DNA from: Bacillota bacterium
GTDB taxonomy: Bacteria; Bacillota; Clostridia; Christensenellales; Christensenellaceae
Direction of reading: 5' to 3'
NCBI GenBank assembly: GCA_023393165.1
Contig: JAEWMJ010000032.1
Span: forward strand, 1-64,000
Length of the DNA stretch: 64,000 nucleotides
Below are positions 32,973 to 41,841 of the stretch, piece by piece (positions within the stretch are counted from its first letter, which is position 1; every line of letters starts with the position of its first letter). A program made the position numbers and the translations under genes. The notes under the pieces are model-generated. The model was not told where the DNA came from and did not search any database. It saw only the letters and a program-made list of their open reading frames with translations.

Positions 32973-34355
32973 TCACTCCTGTTCTTTCACAATGGTATAA
33001 GTCACTACTTTTGTTTCCCGTTCTTCCCGTTCAAGGAAAAACTTTTCAGCGATCTGCGGAAAAGCGATATAGGAAAGGACGTCCTCATCGCTGCGCGCGC
33101 GGCTGCCCAATTCTTCCTTTGTTTTCTCAAACGCAGGCGCAAGGGTATCGGCAAATCTGCCTTCTATCCGCTTTTCACCGTTCAGCGCTTTGTTGATAAG
33201 ATCGGCGTCCAGTTCGCCGGGCGCGCGACCGTATTCGCCTTTGATATATGCCCGCACCTCTTTGGATATGTTTTTGTAGCGCTCTCCCGCAAGAACGTTG
33301 GAAGCAGCCTGCACGCCCACCATCTGGCTCAGAGGCGTTACAAGCGGCGGATATCCAAGGTCTTTTCTTACTCTCGGCGTCTCTGAAAGCACTTCGTCCA
33401 GCTTTTCAATTGAATTCTGCGCTTTCAGCTGGGCAATCAGGTTTGAAAGCATACCGCCCGGCACCTGGTATACCAGCGCGTCCGTTTCCGTACCCATGAC
33501 AAACGGGTCCATCAGGCCGGAAGTGATATATTTTGCCTTTACGGGTTTAAAGAAATCGTTTATTTTTTTGAGTGTTTTTTCATCCAGCCCGGATTCAAAT
33601 CCCAACTGTCCCAGCGCGTAATGCATCGATTCGGTGGAAGGCTGGGAAGTGCCGCCCGAGAAGGACGAGATAGCGGTGTCGATGCCGTCGCATCCGGCTT
33701 CCGCCGCTTTGGTATAGGTAATTGGCCCAAGTCCGGTAGTGGAATGCGTATGAAGGAATACCGGCAGTTTAGTGTTTTCTTTCAACGCCCTGATCAGGTC
33801 GTACGCTTCCTTTGGCCCCATGATTCCCGCCATATCCTTGATACAGATGGAATGGACGCCAAGATCCTCCAGCTCTTTTCCCATAGCAGCGTATTTCTCC
33901 AGGCTGTGTATCGGGCTTGTGGTATAACAAATACATCCCTGTGCGTGCGCACCCTGTTTTATAGCTTCGTCCACCGCGGTTTTAATGTTTCTGAAGTCGT
34001 TTAAAGCATCGAATATCCGGAAAATATCCATCCCGTTTTCGACTGATTTTTGAACAAACTTACGGACTACGTCGTCCGGATAATGTTTGTACCCAAGGAT
34101 ATTCTGGCCCCGCAGCAGCATCTGCAGTTTTGTTTTCTTTACCTTGGATTTGATTTTTCTGAGCCTTTCCCACGGATCCTCGTGCAGGTAACGCAGGCAC
34201 GAATCGAATGTCGCGCCTCCCCAGCATTCCAGCGAATAATAGCCCGCTTCATCCAACACAGGAAGTATCCCTTCAAAATCGGAAAAAGGCATCCGCGTAG
34301 CTACCAATGACTGGTTTGCGTCCCGCAGCACGGTTTCTGTAAAATGAATCTTCAT
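32973..34355 (-). CDS. oadA: Oxaloacetate decarboxylase alpha / pyruvate carboxylase subunit B
   Basis: A 460-residue carboxyltransferase, with the TIM barrel in residues 1-290 and the conserved post-barrel domain after. Signatures: FTETVLRDANQSL, LECWGGATFDSCLRYL, the metal-binding and catalytic LHTHSTTGLGP and GIDTAISSFSGGTSQP. No fused biotin domain: the carrier is a separate gene. In an operon with gamma, biotin carrier and beta genes it acts as oxaloacetate decarboxylase, turning oxaloacetate into pyruvate and driving Na+ export. It could also run as the carboxyltransferase part of a two-part pyruvate carboxylase. The ATG at 34355 (AAGGAG 11 bases upstream) fits the family N-terminus better than 34403. 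Confidence 0.93.
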   Translation of the reverse strand: MKIHFTETVLRDANQSLVATRMPFSDFEGILPVLDEAGYYSLECWGGATFDSCLRYLHEDPWERLRKIKSKVKKTKLQMLLRGQNILGYKHYPDDVVRKFVQKSVENGMDIFRIFDALNDFRNIKTAVDEAIKQGAHAQGCICYTTSPIHSLEKYAAMGKELEDLGVHSICIKDMAGIMGPKEAYDLIRALKENTKLPVFLHTHSTTGLGPITYTKAAEAGCDGIDTAISSFSGGTSQPSTESMHYALGQLGFESGLDEKTLKKINDFFKPVKAKYITSGLMDPFVMGTETDALVYQVPGGMLSNLIAQLKAQNSIEKLDEVLSETPRVRKDLGYPPLVTPLSQMVGVQAASNVLAGERYKNISKEVRAYIKGEYGRAPGELDADLINKALNGEKRIEGRFADTLAPAFEKTKEELGSRARSDEDVLSYIAFPQIAEKFFLEREERETKVVTYTIVKEQE

Positions 34356-34802
34356 GAATCCAGCATCTCCTTTTTTTGCAATTTTAAATAGTTTATACAT
34401 CATCCCTAAAAACTTGCATCCTCAGGGTGTTATGTCACAAGAAAAAGGGGACAGCCATAAAAAAGCTCTCCACCCTGCAAGCCAAAACTTGAAAACAACA
34501 CTCATGTTGCCCAACCGGAAGTCATCGTATAAAAATAAAATTTGAAATCTATGATATCTTATTATCTCAAAAAAGTCAATCATTTCGGCGGCACTTTGTT
34601 AAATAAATCTCAAATTATGCAATATTTTATCAAACCGGACCGAACCGGTCCGGTTTCACGAAAAAATCAAAAAAAGTTAAATCTTTTAATCTATTGGCTG
34701 AAAGGCATTGCGGAATAAAAAAAGGCCGCGCAATCCATGATACGCTCCCCTTTTTCAGGCTAATTTGTCTTTCCTAATTTCGATCATCGGAATATTAAAT
34801 TA
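34356..34802. other. Intergenic region with a GC-rich perfect palindrome
   Basis: 447 bp between the decarboxylase operon start and the end of nspC, no gene. A perfect 10-bp inverted repeat AAACCGGACC / GGTCCGGTTT (34632-34641 with 34647-34656, loop GAACC) is the strongest structure. It may terminate nspC or act as an operator for the decarboxylase operon; there is no T-run, so I prefer an operator or an attenuator role. The rest is AT-rich and should hold the oadA promoter. Confidence 0.5.
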
Positions 34803-35930
34803 TCAGGATAACCTGCCTTTGAAATCCTCATACCCGAAGCTGCGCACCAGATGCACTTTTCCGCAGCTGTCCGCCCTGGCAATGGAGGGCAGATTGATTC
34901 CATTGAACGTATTGTTTTTTACCATGGAATAGATCGCCATATCGCAGAATACCAGCCTGTCCCCGGCTTTCAGGGGCCTGTCAAAAGAATAATCCCCAAT
35001 GACGTCTCCGGCAAGGCAGGTGGGTCCGCCCAGACGGTAGGTATGTTTTTTTATGCCCGGTTTATCCGCTCCCGCAATATTGGGCCTGTAGGGCATTTCC
35101 AGCACGTCGGGCATGTGGCAGGCCGCGGACGTATCCAGAATGGCAATCTGAACGCCGTTGTCTATAATATCGAGAACGGACGAAACCAGAAATCCGGTAT
35201 TGAGAGCGACCGCCTCGCCGGGTTCCAGATAAACCTGCACATTGTATTTATCCTTTATCCGCAAAATGCATTCCGCCAGGGTATCGATATCGTAATCCGC
35301 GCGGGTGATATGGTGTCCTCCGCCAAAATTCACCCATTCCATCCCTACGAGGTATTCCCCGAATCCTTTTTCAAACGCCTGGAGCGTTAATTTCAGCGCA
35401 TCCGCATTCTGCTCGCAAAGCGTATGGAAATGCAGGCCGGCGATTCCATGTAGCAAATCCGGCCTGAAGTTTTTTTTGGTTACGCCCAAGCGCGAGCCCG
35501 GAGAACACGGGTCGTAGATCGCATGGTCCTGCGTGGAGCACTCGGGGTTCACGCGGATGCCGCAGCTGTTCTTTTGCGTCCTGTCCTTGAATTTCGTCCA
35601 TTCGGCAAAAGAATTGAAGACAATATGATCGCAGATGGACGCTATTTCAGCAAATTCGCTTTCGGAATATGCCGGAGAAAAGATGTGGTTTTCTTTTTTC
35701 ATCTCCTCGTATCCCAGCCGCGCTTCAAACAGGCTGCTGGCGGCCGCGCCGTGCAGATATCTGGAGATAAGCGGGTAAAAGCAAAACATTGAGAACGCCT
35801 TTTGCGCAAGCAGGATACGGCAGCCCGTCCTATCGGCGACATTTTTCAAAACCTCCAGATTGCGGACAAGCAGCCGCTCGTCCACGATATAATACGGGGT
35901 CTTGAGCGCCCCCGGATCAAAATCATACAT
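34803..35930 (-). CDS. nspC: Carboxynorspermidine/carboxyspermidine decarboxylase
   Basis: A 375-residue PLP enzyme of the alanine-racemase-fold group that decarboxylates carboxy(nor)spermidine to (nor)spermidine. The PLP lysine is in LLAQKAFSMF near the start. Further marks: GLHFHTLCEQN, WVNFGGGHHITR and CHMPDVLEMPYRP, GGPTCLAGDVIGDY, all typical of NspC. It follows the carboxynorspermidine synthase gene with a 2-bp gap: the upstream stop (35933-35935) lies 2 bp before this ATG at 35930. Together they form the aspartate-semialdehyde route of spermidine synthesis, which replaces S-adenosylmethionine decarboxylase in many anaerobes. Confidence 0.93.
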   Translation of the reverse strand: MYDFDPGALKTPYYIVDERLLVRNLEVLKNVADRTGCRILLAQKAFSMFCFYPLISRYLHGAAASSLFEARLGYEEMKKENHIFSPAYSESEFAEIASICDHIVFNSFAEWTKFKDRTQKNSCGIRVNPECSTQDHAIYDPCSPGSRLGVTKKNFRPDLLHGIAGLHFHTLCEQNADALKLTLQAFEKGFGEYLVGMEWVNFGGGHHITRADYDIDTLAECILRIKDKYNVQVYLEPGEAVALNTGFLVSSVLDIIDNGVQIAILDTSAACHMPDVLEMPYRPNIAGADKPGIKKHTYRLGGPTCLAGDVIGDYSFDRPLKAGDRLVFCDMAIYSMVKNNTFNGINLPSIARADSCGKVHLVRSFGYEDFKGRLS

Positions 35931-35932
35931 TT

Positions 35933-37132
35933 TTAATCCACCATTTCGGGCTGGAAGCTTTCTTTCCAGGGCAGCCCCCATTTGTTCAGGGCTTCCATAA
36001 ACGGATCGGGATCGAACTCTTCCACGTTAAAAACGCCTTTTTTGTCCCATGTCTTGTTCATCAGAAGCATCGCCCCGATCATGGCGGGCACGCCGGTTGT
36101 ATAGGATATCGCCTGGGATTCCACTTCCCGGTAGCACTCCTGATGGTCGCAGACGTTGTAGACATAGTATTTCTTCTCTTTTCCGTCCTTTACGCCGGTA
36201 AAGATGCAGCCGATGTTTGTTTTGCCTTTTGTCCGCGGTCCAAGCGAAGCCGGGTCCGGCAGAACCGCCTTTAGAAACTGCAGCGGAACGATCTTGTGCC
36301 CCTCGTAATCAATGGGTTCAATGGACGTCATCCCCACGTTCTGAAGGCACTCCAGATGCGTCAGATAGCTCTGGCCGAACGTCATAAAGAAACGGATCCG
36401 TTTTAAGCCCCTGATATGCAGTGCCAATGATTCCAGTTCCTCATGGTATAAAAGGTACATGTCCTTTTCCCCGATTTCCGGGAAGTTGTATACCCTTTTG
36501 ATTTCCATGGGACGGGTCTCTTGCCATTGTCCGTTTTCCCAGTACCTGCCGTTTGCGGTCACTTCGCGTATATTGATCTCCGGGTTGAAATTGGTGGCAA
36601 AGGGATAGCCGTGGTCCCCCGCGTTTGCATCCAGAATATCGATGGTATGTATCTCGTCAAAATAATGTTTCTGCGCGTACGCGCAGAAGATTCCCGTAAC
36701 CCCGGGGTCAAAACCGCAGCCTAAAAGGGCGGTGATCCCGGCGTTCTTAAAGCGGTCCTGATATGCCCACTGCCATTTATATTCAAATTTGGCCGTATCT
36801 TTCGGTTCATAGTTCGCCGTATCCAGATAATTCGTCCTGGTTGCCAGGCAGGCGTCCATAATCGCCAGATCCTGATAGGGCAGGGCAAGATTTATAACAA
36901 TATCGGGTTTGCATTCTTCAATAAGCTTGATCATCTGATCCACATTCTCGGCATCCACCTGGGCGGTCCGGATCTTTGTTTTTCCGCCGTCCAGTTTCGC
37001 CTTTACCGCATCGCATTTCGATTTTGTCCTGCTCGCTATGCATATTTCTTCAAACACATCGCTGTTCTGGCAGCATTTATGAATCGCAACGTTCGCAACG
37101 CCTCCGCAGCCGATAATGAGCGCATTACCCAT
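35933..37132 (-). CDS. Carboxynorspermidine/carboxyspermidine dehydrogenase (saccharopine dehydrogenase family)
   Basis: A 399-residue NAD(P)H-dependent enzyme joining aspartate semialdehyde to a diamine. An N-terminal Rossmann loop (IIGCGGVANVAIHKC) and the saccharopine-dehydrogenase body follow, with LLGCGFDPGVTGIFCAYAQKHYFDEI, DILDANAGDHGYPFATNFNPEINIREVT and EVESQAISYTTGVPAMIGA. It is cotranscribed with nspC, which takes its product. The substrate (putrescine or diaminopropane) cannot be read from the sequence. AAGGAGGG lies before the ATG at 37132. A single-purpose two-gene operon; no putrescine-forming gene is nearby. Confidence 0.92.
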   Translation of the reverse strand: MGNALIIGCGGVANVAIHKCCQNSDVFEEICIASRTKSKCDAVKAKLDGGKTKIRTAQVDAENVDQMIKLIEECKPDIVINLALPYQDLAIMDACLATRTNYLDTANYEPKDTAKFEYKWQWAYQDRFKNAGITALLGCGFDPGVTGIFCAYAQKHYFDEIHTIDILDANAGDHGYPFATNFNPEINIREVTANGRYWENGQWQETRPMEIKRVYNFPEIGEKDMYLLYHEELESLALHIRGLKRIRFFMTFGQSYLTHLECLQNVGMTSIEPIDYEGHKIVPLQFLKAVLPDPASLGPRTKGKTNIGCIFTGVKDGKEKKYYVYNVCDHQECYREVESQAISYTTGVPAMIGAMLLMNKTWDKKGVFNVEEFDPDPFMEALNKWGLPWKESFQPEMVD

Positions 37133-37476
37133 TTAAAAAACCCTCCTTGGAAAAATTGAAACAAAAACCCAAATTTCTTCGCACCTGCCGCGCAAATCAC
37201 TTGAGTCATTCTTCTAGTAAAATGTTTTATTTATTATTGAACATACGGGTTCATTTTATTTATTCAAACGCAGAGGTTTTTGCAGCCCCAGACAAACCCG
37301 CGGGGGCCTTTCGCCCCAAATCTTTTAATATATTACAATAAGACGCCATAAATTACAATAATATTTTATAGCGCGCGAATCCGCCGGTTCCAAAAGAGCG
37401 GATATATGTATCTCCTTATATAATATAAGAAAAGGAACAGAAAAAATTTTCTGCTCCTTTTTTATTTGTTTTAACA
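37133..37476. other. Intergenic region upstream of the polyamine operon
   Basis: 344 bp, no gene. It holds the terminator of the fusion gene (37430-37461) at the right end. The left part should hold the promoter of the polyamine operon; I see no clear box. Confidence 0.5.
37430..37461. terminator. Terminator of the epimerase-synthetase fusion gene
   Basis: Stem AAAAGGAACAGAAAA (37430-37444) with TTTTCTGCTCCTTTT (37447-37461), one mismatch, then T-rich on both strands. It is 16 bp after the minus-strand stop at 37477. Confidence 0.85.
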
Positions 37477-40008
37477 TTATGCGGTTGGGATACGGCTTTC
37501 GGCCTGCAGGCCCAGTTTTTCAACCGCCGCTTCGCGCATCTTGTATTTTAATATTTTGCCGGCTGCATTCATGGGGAACTCTGTCACAAAATCAACGTAT
37601 TTGGGGACCTTATGTTTTGCCATGTTTGCCGCAACGTAATCTTTCAGTTCCTCAGCCGTCAACTCCGCACCGTCTTTCAGGACAACGCACGCCATGATTT
37701 CCTCTCCATACTGCTTGCTGGGAACGCCGATTACCTGAACGTCCTTTACCTTGGGATGCGTATAGATAAAGTCTTCAATTTCCTTGGGGTAAATGTTCTC
37801 TCCGCCGCGGATGATCATATCCTTGATGCGGCCGGTAATCTTATAGTTTCCTTCCTTATCCCGGCGCGCTAAGTCGCCGGTGTGCAGCCAGCCGTCGCAG
37901 TCGATGGCTGCAGCGGTCGCCTCGGGCATTTTATAGTAGCCTTTCATGATGTTGTAGCCGCGGGCAACAAATTCTCCGTCCACACCTTCCGGAAGGTCCG
38001 CGCCGGTTTCAGGGTCTACGATCTTGCATTCCACGCCGGGCAGCGCGCGGCCGACGGTATTTACACGCAGTTCGAGGGAATCGTCCACCCGGCTCTGTGT
38101 GCAACCCGGGGAGGATTCGGTCTGGCCGAATACGATGGTGATCTCCTTCATATTCATTTTGTCCACAACGTCCTGCATGACCTTGACCGGGCAGGGGCTC
38201 CCCGCCATAATGCCCGTGCGCATACAGGAAAAATCCGTCTTGGGGAAATCCTCGTGTTCCAGCATGGCGATAAACATTGTGGGCACGCCGTGGAAAGCGG
38301 TGATCTTTTCTTTGTTGATGCAGTCAAGGGACTGTTTTGGTGAAAAATAAGGAATGGGCGACATGGTTACGCCGTGCGTCATGGAGGCCGTCATGGCAAG
38401 CACCATGCCGAAGCAGTGGAACATGGGAACGTGAATCATCATGCGGTCCGCGGTGGAAAGATCCATGCAGTCGCCGATGTTTTTGCCGTTGTTAACCACG
38501 TTGTAGTGGGTGAGCATAACGCCCTTGGGGAATCCCGTGGTTCCGGAAGTATACTGCATATTGCACACATCGTGCTTATTGAGAGCATACGCGCGCCGGT
38601 GTACTTCCTCGACGGGCACCTGCTCTGCCAATGCCATTGCCTTTTCCCAGGTGAGGCAGCCTTTCTGCTCCGAATCCACCGTAACGACATTGCGCAGGAA
38701 GGGAAGGCGCTTCATATGGAGCGGTTTTCCCGGTTCCGCCGTTTCAAGCTCCGGGCAAAGTTCCTTTATGATCTCCACATAATTGGAGTCTTTATAGCCG
38801 TCAATCATAACAAGGGTATGCGTATCCGACTGGCGCAGCAGATACTCTGCTTCATAGATCTTATAGGCCGTGTTTACGGTTACAAGAACCGCGCCGATCT
38901 TTGTCGCCGCCCAGAAAGTGATGTACCACTGGGGTACGTTTGTCGCCCAGATGGAAACATGGTCTCCCTGGCGTACGCCCAATGCGATCAGCGCGCGTGC
39001 AAACGTATCCACGTCGTCCCGGAACTCCTTATAGGTGCGGGTATAATCGCACGTTGTATATCTGAAAGCGTACTGGTTCGGGAATTCGTCCACCATGCGG
39101 TCCAGCACCTGCGGAAAGGTCAGGTCTATGAGCGTATCCTTTTCCCATACGTATTTGCCGGTTTTTGCATTGTTGTCATACAACCGTCCGCGGGCAGCGC
39201 TTTTTTCGATATAGCGGCTCATATAATTGGCGTAATTCGGGAATACCACGCTTGCTTCTTCAAGATCCGCGGCCCAGCGTTTTACCCATTCCAGCGAAAT
39301 ATATCCGTCGAAATTAATGGACCGGAGCGCCAGCATCATATCGTCTATCGGCAAGTCGCCTTCGCCCATCATGCGGTATTTTGCTTTGCCTTCTTCCATT
39401 ACGGAATCCTTGATGTGCACATATTTGATATACGCGCCCAGATTCTGCACCGTTTTTCCGGGCGTCTCGCCTGCATAGCGGTAAGGATGATGCACGTCCC
39501 ACAGAGCGGCTACCGAGTCGCTGGCCGCTTCGTTCAGCAGCTTGAACAGGCGGGACGTATCCGTGTACACGCCGTTTGTTTCGATCAAAAGGGTCACGCC
39601 TTTTTCTTCCGCAACCGGAATCAGCCTTTTGAGCGCGGAAAGGACCACCCCGTCGTCCACGCCGCCGTCCGGGAAAGGCTGGTTATCGGCCAGAATACGG
39701 ACATACGGCGTTCCAAGGCGGGATGCCAGATTAATATATTGTACGATTTCCTCATAATTCTTATCGGCCTGATCGGCAAATTTCAGGCAGCAGCCGGACG
39801 TAAGGCAGGGTATCTCAAGCCGGAGCTGGGAAAGTTTTTTGATGGTTTGCGGAAGCCCGGATTCGGTAAAAGGCTGCGCGCGTATTGCGGATATCTCTGT
39901 GCCCAGTCCGCGAATCTCGATCCCGTCAAAACCAAGATCTTTCGCCATCGTATAAATGTCCGTCCAGGTAAAATCGGGACAACCCAGGGTAGAAAAAGCA
40001 AGTTTCAT
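37477..40008 (-). CDS. Fusion: sugar-phosphate isomerase/epimerase-like TIM barrel + acyl-CoA synthetase
   Basis: An 843-residue protein of two enzymes. Residues 1-270: a xylose-isomerase-like TIM barrel with KLAFSTLGCPDFTWTDIYTMA, the metal/acid residues in LLIETNG, WDVHHPYRYAGETPG, YVHIKDSV and ISLEWVKRW. Residues about 290-840: an AMP-forming acyl-CoA synthetase with YTSGTTGFPKGVMLTHYNV (P-loop), FGQTESSPG, GWLHTGDLARRDKEGNY, GRIKDMIIRGGENIYPKEIE and the catalytic Lys in NAAGKILKYKMREA. All key parts of both are present, so it is not a degenerate fusion. It could convert a sugar-derived acid into a CoA thioester, but the substrate is unknown. GAGGAG lies before the ATG at 40008. It has its own terminator; upstream lies the 140-bp structured element. 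Confidence 0.9.
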   Translation of the reverse strand: MKLAFSTLGCPDFTWTDIYTMAKDLGFDGIEIRGLGTEISAIRAQPFTESGLPQTIKKLSQLRLEIPCLTSGCCLKFADQADKNYEEIVQYINLASRLGTPYVRILADNQPFPDGGVDDGVVLSALKRLIPVAEEKGVTLLIETNGVYTDTSRLFKLLNEAASDSVAALWDVHHPYRYAGETPGKTVQNLGAYIKYVHIKDSVMEEGKAKYRMMGEGDLPIDDMMLALRSINFDGYISLEWVKRWAADLEEASVVFPNYANYMSRYIEKSAARGRLYDNNAKTGKYVWEKDTLIDLTFPQVLDRMVDEFPNQYAFRYTTCDYTRTYKEFRDDVDTFARALIALGVRQGDHVSIWATNVPQWYITFWAATKIGAVLVTVNTAYKIYEAEYLLRQSDTHTLVMIDGYKDSNYVEIIKELCPELETAEPGKPLHMKRLPFLRNVVTVDSEQKGCLTWEKAMALAEQVPVEEVHRRAYALNKHDVCNMQYTSGTTGFPKGVMLTHYNVVNNGKNIGDCMDLSTADRMMIHVPMFHCFGMVLAMTASMTHGVTMSPIPYFSPKQSLDCINKEKITAFHGVPTMFIAMLEHEDFPKTDFSCMRTGIMAGSPCPVKVMQDVVDKMNMKEITIVFGQTESSPGCTQSRVDDSLELRVNTVGRALPGVECKIVDPETGADLPEGVDGEFVARGYNIMKGYYKMPEATAAAIDCDGWLHTGDLARRDKEGNYKITGRIKDMIIRGGENIYPKEIEDFIYTHPKVKDVQVIGVPSKQYGEEIMACVVLKDGAELTAEELKDYVAANMAKHKVPKYVDFVTEFPMNAAGKILKYKMREAAVEKLGLQAESRIPTA

Positions 40009-40143
40009 AGGTTTCTCCTCTCATAATTACGGGGACTGCCCGCCATGCTACCGGCCGGACACGTCCTTAAAAATATTGCATGACTAACAAAAAAAGCCTT
40101 CCTCCCGCCGCATTCCTGCTAGAGACGAAAGCGTTGAGCTTCC
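40009..40143. other. Leader between the fusion gene and the structured element
   Basis: Part of the 551-bp gap 40009-40559. The left 135 bp should hold the ribosome site and leader of the fusion gene. On the minus strand a G-rich stretch is followed by TTTTTTT near 40091, but I see no stable stem. From 40284 to 40510 I see nothing definite. Confidence 0.4.
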
Positions 40144-40283
40144 TTAAGGTAAAGAGAGTCGAACCATGCGCCCCAAAGGCGCCGCGGTGCAGCCGTAGTG
40201 GTGCTACGGCAAAGCGCGGCAACACGGTAATGCCGTGCCTTAGGTCCCTTTGAACCGTATGGGTTCGACTCCCTTTACCTTAA
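40144..40283. ncRNA. Structured element of unknown class with long terminal inverted repeats
   Basis: 140 bp enclosed by a 27-28-bp nearly perfect inverted repeat (TTAAGGTAAAGAGAGTCGAA on the left; the right arm reads GGTTCGACTCCCTTTACC). Inside are three small hairpins: GCGCC/GGCGC (40168-40182), a perfect 7-bp GCCGTAG/CTACGGC (40192-40210) and CACGG/CCGTG (40223-40237). GCCGCG (40181-40186) can also pair with CGCGGC (40215-40220) as a second helix below the 7-bp hairpin. The result is a closed stem with inner arms, in a minus-strand leader 135 bp before the fusion gene. The TTCGA in the arm recalls a tRNA T-loop, but the rest is not tRNA. It could be an ncRNA, a leader element or a mobile element; I cannot assign a class or a strand. 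Confidence 0.55.
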
Positions 40284-40510
40284 ACCACTGTTGATATAAA
40301 ACATGCCCGGCTGGGATCCAGCCCGATGCGATTTATTACAGGCATTTAAGGGCATTGTTTTCCTGTCAACGCATAGAATTAACTTTTTGTCAGAATATCA
40401 AATTATGCGTTGTTTGTCAAGTGGAAAAGGGCGGAACAACCGCATTTTGCGTACATTCCGCCGCTTTCCCGAGACACGCTTCATCGATATTCCGGCCGCC
40501 TTCGCAATAT

Positions 40511-40534
40511 AAAAACCCGGCGGCCAGGCCGGGT
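40511..40534 (-). terminator. Terminator of the VOC-family gene
   Basis: GC-rich 7-bp stem ACCCGGC / GCCGGGT (40515-40521 with 40528-40534), followed on the minus strand by TTTTT. 25 bp after the stop at 40560. Confidence 0.85.
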
Positions 40535-40559
40535 CAATTTGTATTCAACATCGCTCCAT

Positions 40560-40949
40560 TTAAAGATCGGCGCACAGTTCGACTACAACGCCGTTCGGAT
40601 CGGCTACAAGCAGCACCCGTTTGCCTATCGGATGAAGTTCCGTCATTTCGAGGACATACGGAATTCCTTTTTCTTTTAAAAATTTATCCCAGGCGAATAT
40701 ATCGTCCACATCAAAGGCAATATGTTTAAGCCCGGCCTGTATTTCAGACGTTTCCCCATCCCTGCATCCGCCCTTTAGATCAAACAGCTCGATAAAAGTA
40801 TCTTCGCTGACCTGCATATACACCAGCACGCAGTCGCCCATATCCGCCTGCGAATGGAGGCGGAATCCCATGATATCCTGATAAAATTGAATTGATTCGT
40901 TGATATCTTTGGTGTTGACCGCAATATGGTGGGTATGATTAATTTTCAT
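40560..40949 (-). CDS. VOC-family protein (glyoxalase/epimerase fold)
   Basis: A 129-residue single-domain vicinal oxygen chelate protein. Two beta-alpha-beta-beta-beta modules are visible. Candidate metal ligands are His8 in HTHHIAVNT, Glu near FIELFDL, His in LKHIAFDVDDI and Glu in VVVELCADL, the pattern of glyoxalase I or methylmalonyl-CoA epimerase. Substrate cannot be told. AGGAG precedes the ATG at 40949. Alone, with its own terminator; the neighbours do not hint at a pathway. Confidence 0.87.
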   Translation of the reverse strand: MKINHTHHIAVNTKDINESIQFYQDIMGFRLHSQADMGDCVLVYMQVSEDTFIELFDLKGGCRDGETSEIQAGLKHIAFDVDDIFAWDKFLKEKGIPYVLEMTELHPIGKRVLLVADPNGVVVELCADL

Positions 40950-41044
40950 GATGTTCTCCTAATCCAGTCCTTATAAAATTATAATTTAATAATAACCGAC
41001 CTGATCCATAACATCAACCTGAAAATATATGCATATAATCATAA

Positions 41045-41072
41045 AAAATGCACCCGCCCCGGAGTGCATTTT
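41045..41072. terminator. Terminator of the DUF2318 lipoprotein gene
   Basis: 9-bp perfect stem AAAATGCAC / GTGCATTTT (41045-41053 with 41064-41072), ending 5 bp before the minus-strand stop at 41078. Confidence 0.7.
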
Positions 41073-41077
41073 CATCG

Positions 41078-41653
41078 TCAGCTTTCAAAGAAGTTTTTAT
41101 ATTTGGCCAGATTATCACCCGTTATGGTAATTGTATCCCCATTGTCCGTTTTCTCCTCTTCCGTAATCGGCACAGGATTGCAGCCGTTCTTTATCTTCTC
41201 GATCTGGCTGATCTTAAAACGGTTGCTGCAGTTCTGGCAAACCAGTTCGTCGCCTTCCTGCTTGTAATAGCCCCGGCCCGAATCCCAGCAGACCTGACAG
41301 GTGTTGAGCGCGGTCCTGATCGTTCCGTCCGGCGCCTTTACCGCAACGATCTCCATTTTGGTATTTCCAATCTTGTATGGGATAAATGTAGCCGTTTCCG
41401 TAATATCTTTTTTAACGATTGTAATTCCTTCCCCGTTGCCGCTTTCGTTTGTTTCAGGCGTATCGGCCTCCCGTGAAACCGCCGCAGTAGACGATTGCAC
41501 GGCATTTGGGGCGCTTTCCGCCGGATCGGCATTCCGGCATGCTGTCAAAAGAACGGCTGCAATTATCATAACCGCTATGCACGCCAGGAACCGGGCGCGT
41601 TTCCCTTTATTATTCCGTATGGTTTTTAAATCAGGTTTTCCGTATTGAACCAT
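41078..41653 (-). CDS. DUF2318-type lipoprotein
   Basis: A 191-residue protein. N-terminus: basic region (RNNKGKRAR), hydrophobic helix and the lipobox LTAC, so it should be a lipoprotein held at the outer face of the membrane. A Ser/Thr/Glu-rich linker follows, then the DUF2318 core with the cysteine pairs in ALNTCQVCWDSG and LVCQNCSNRF and a further Cys in KNGCNPVPI. DUF2318 domains occur fused to or near Fe-transport (FTR1/Fet) permeases, and the two CxxC pairs suggest a metal or cluster site. Function here unknown. No iron permease is nearby. The ribosome site is weak; start ATG 41653. Confidence 0.85.
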   Translation of the reverse strand: MVQYGKPDLKTIRNNKGKRARFLACIAVMIIAAVLLTACRNADPAESAPNAVQSSTAAVSREADTPETNESGNGEGITIVKKDITETATFIPYKIGNTKMEIVAVKAPDGTIRTALNTCQVCWDSGRGYYKQEGDELVCQNCSNRFKISQIEKIKNGCNPVPITEEEKTDNGDTITITGDNLAKYKNFFES

Positions 41654-41841
41654 GTTTTTCCCGCCTTATAATTATTTTTTACATGCTATCAATAAATTAT
41701 GGAGATTTTATGAAGATAAATGCGCGGTCTTATAAGCCGGGAATAATAATTTGGATGTGAATACCGCTATACAACGCCGGAAATAAAATATATAATGCAT
41801 CTAGGCATTATCGTGCCGGATAAAAAAATAAAGGCGAAGAA

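Noticed and set aside
38374..40026. 550-codon plus-strand frame opposite the fusion gene
   Set aside because: The minus-strand frame has two intact enzyme domains and a ribosome site; this one has no recognisable domain.
40144..40283. tRNA gene or T-box riboswitch
   Set aside because: GGTTCGACTC looks like a T-arm, but there is no D-arm, anticodon arm or CCA pattern, and no T-box sequence. The motif occurs inverted on both ends.
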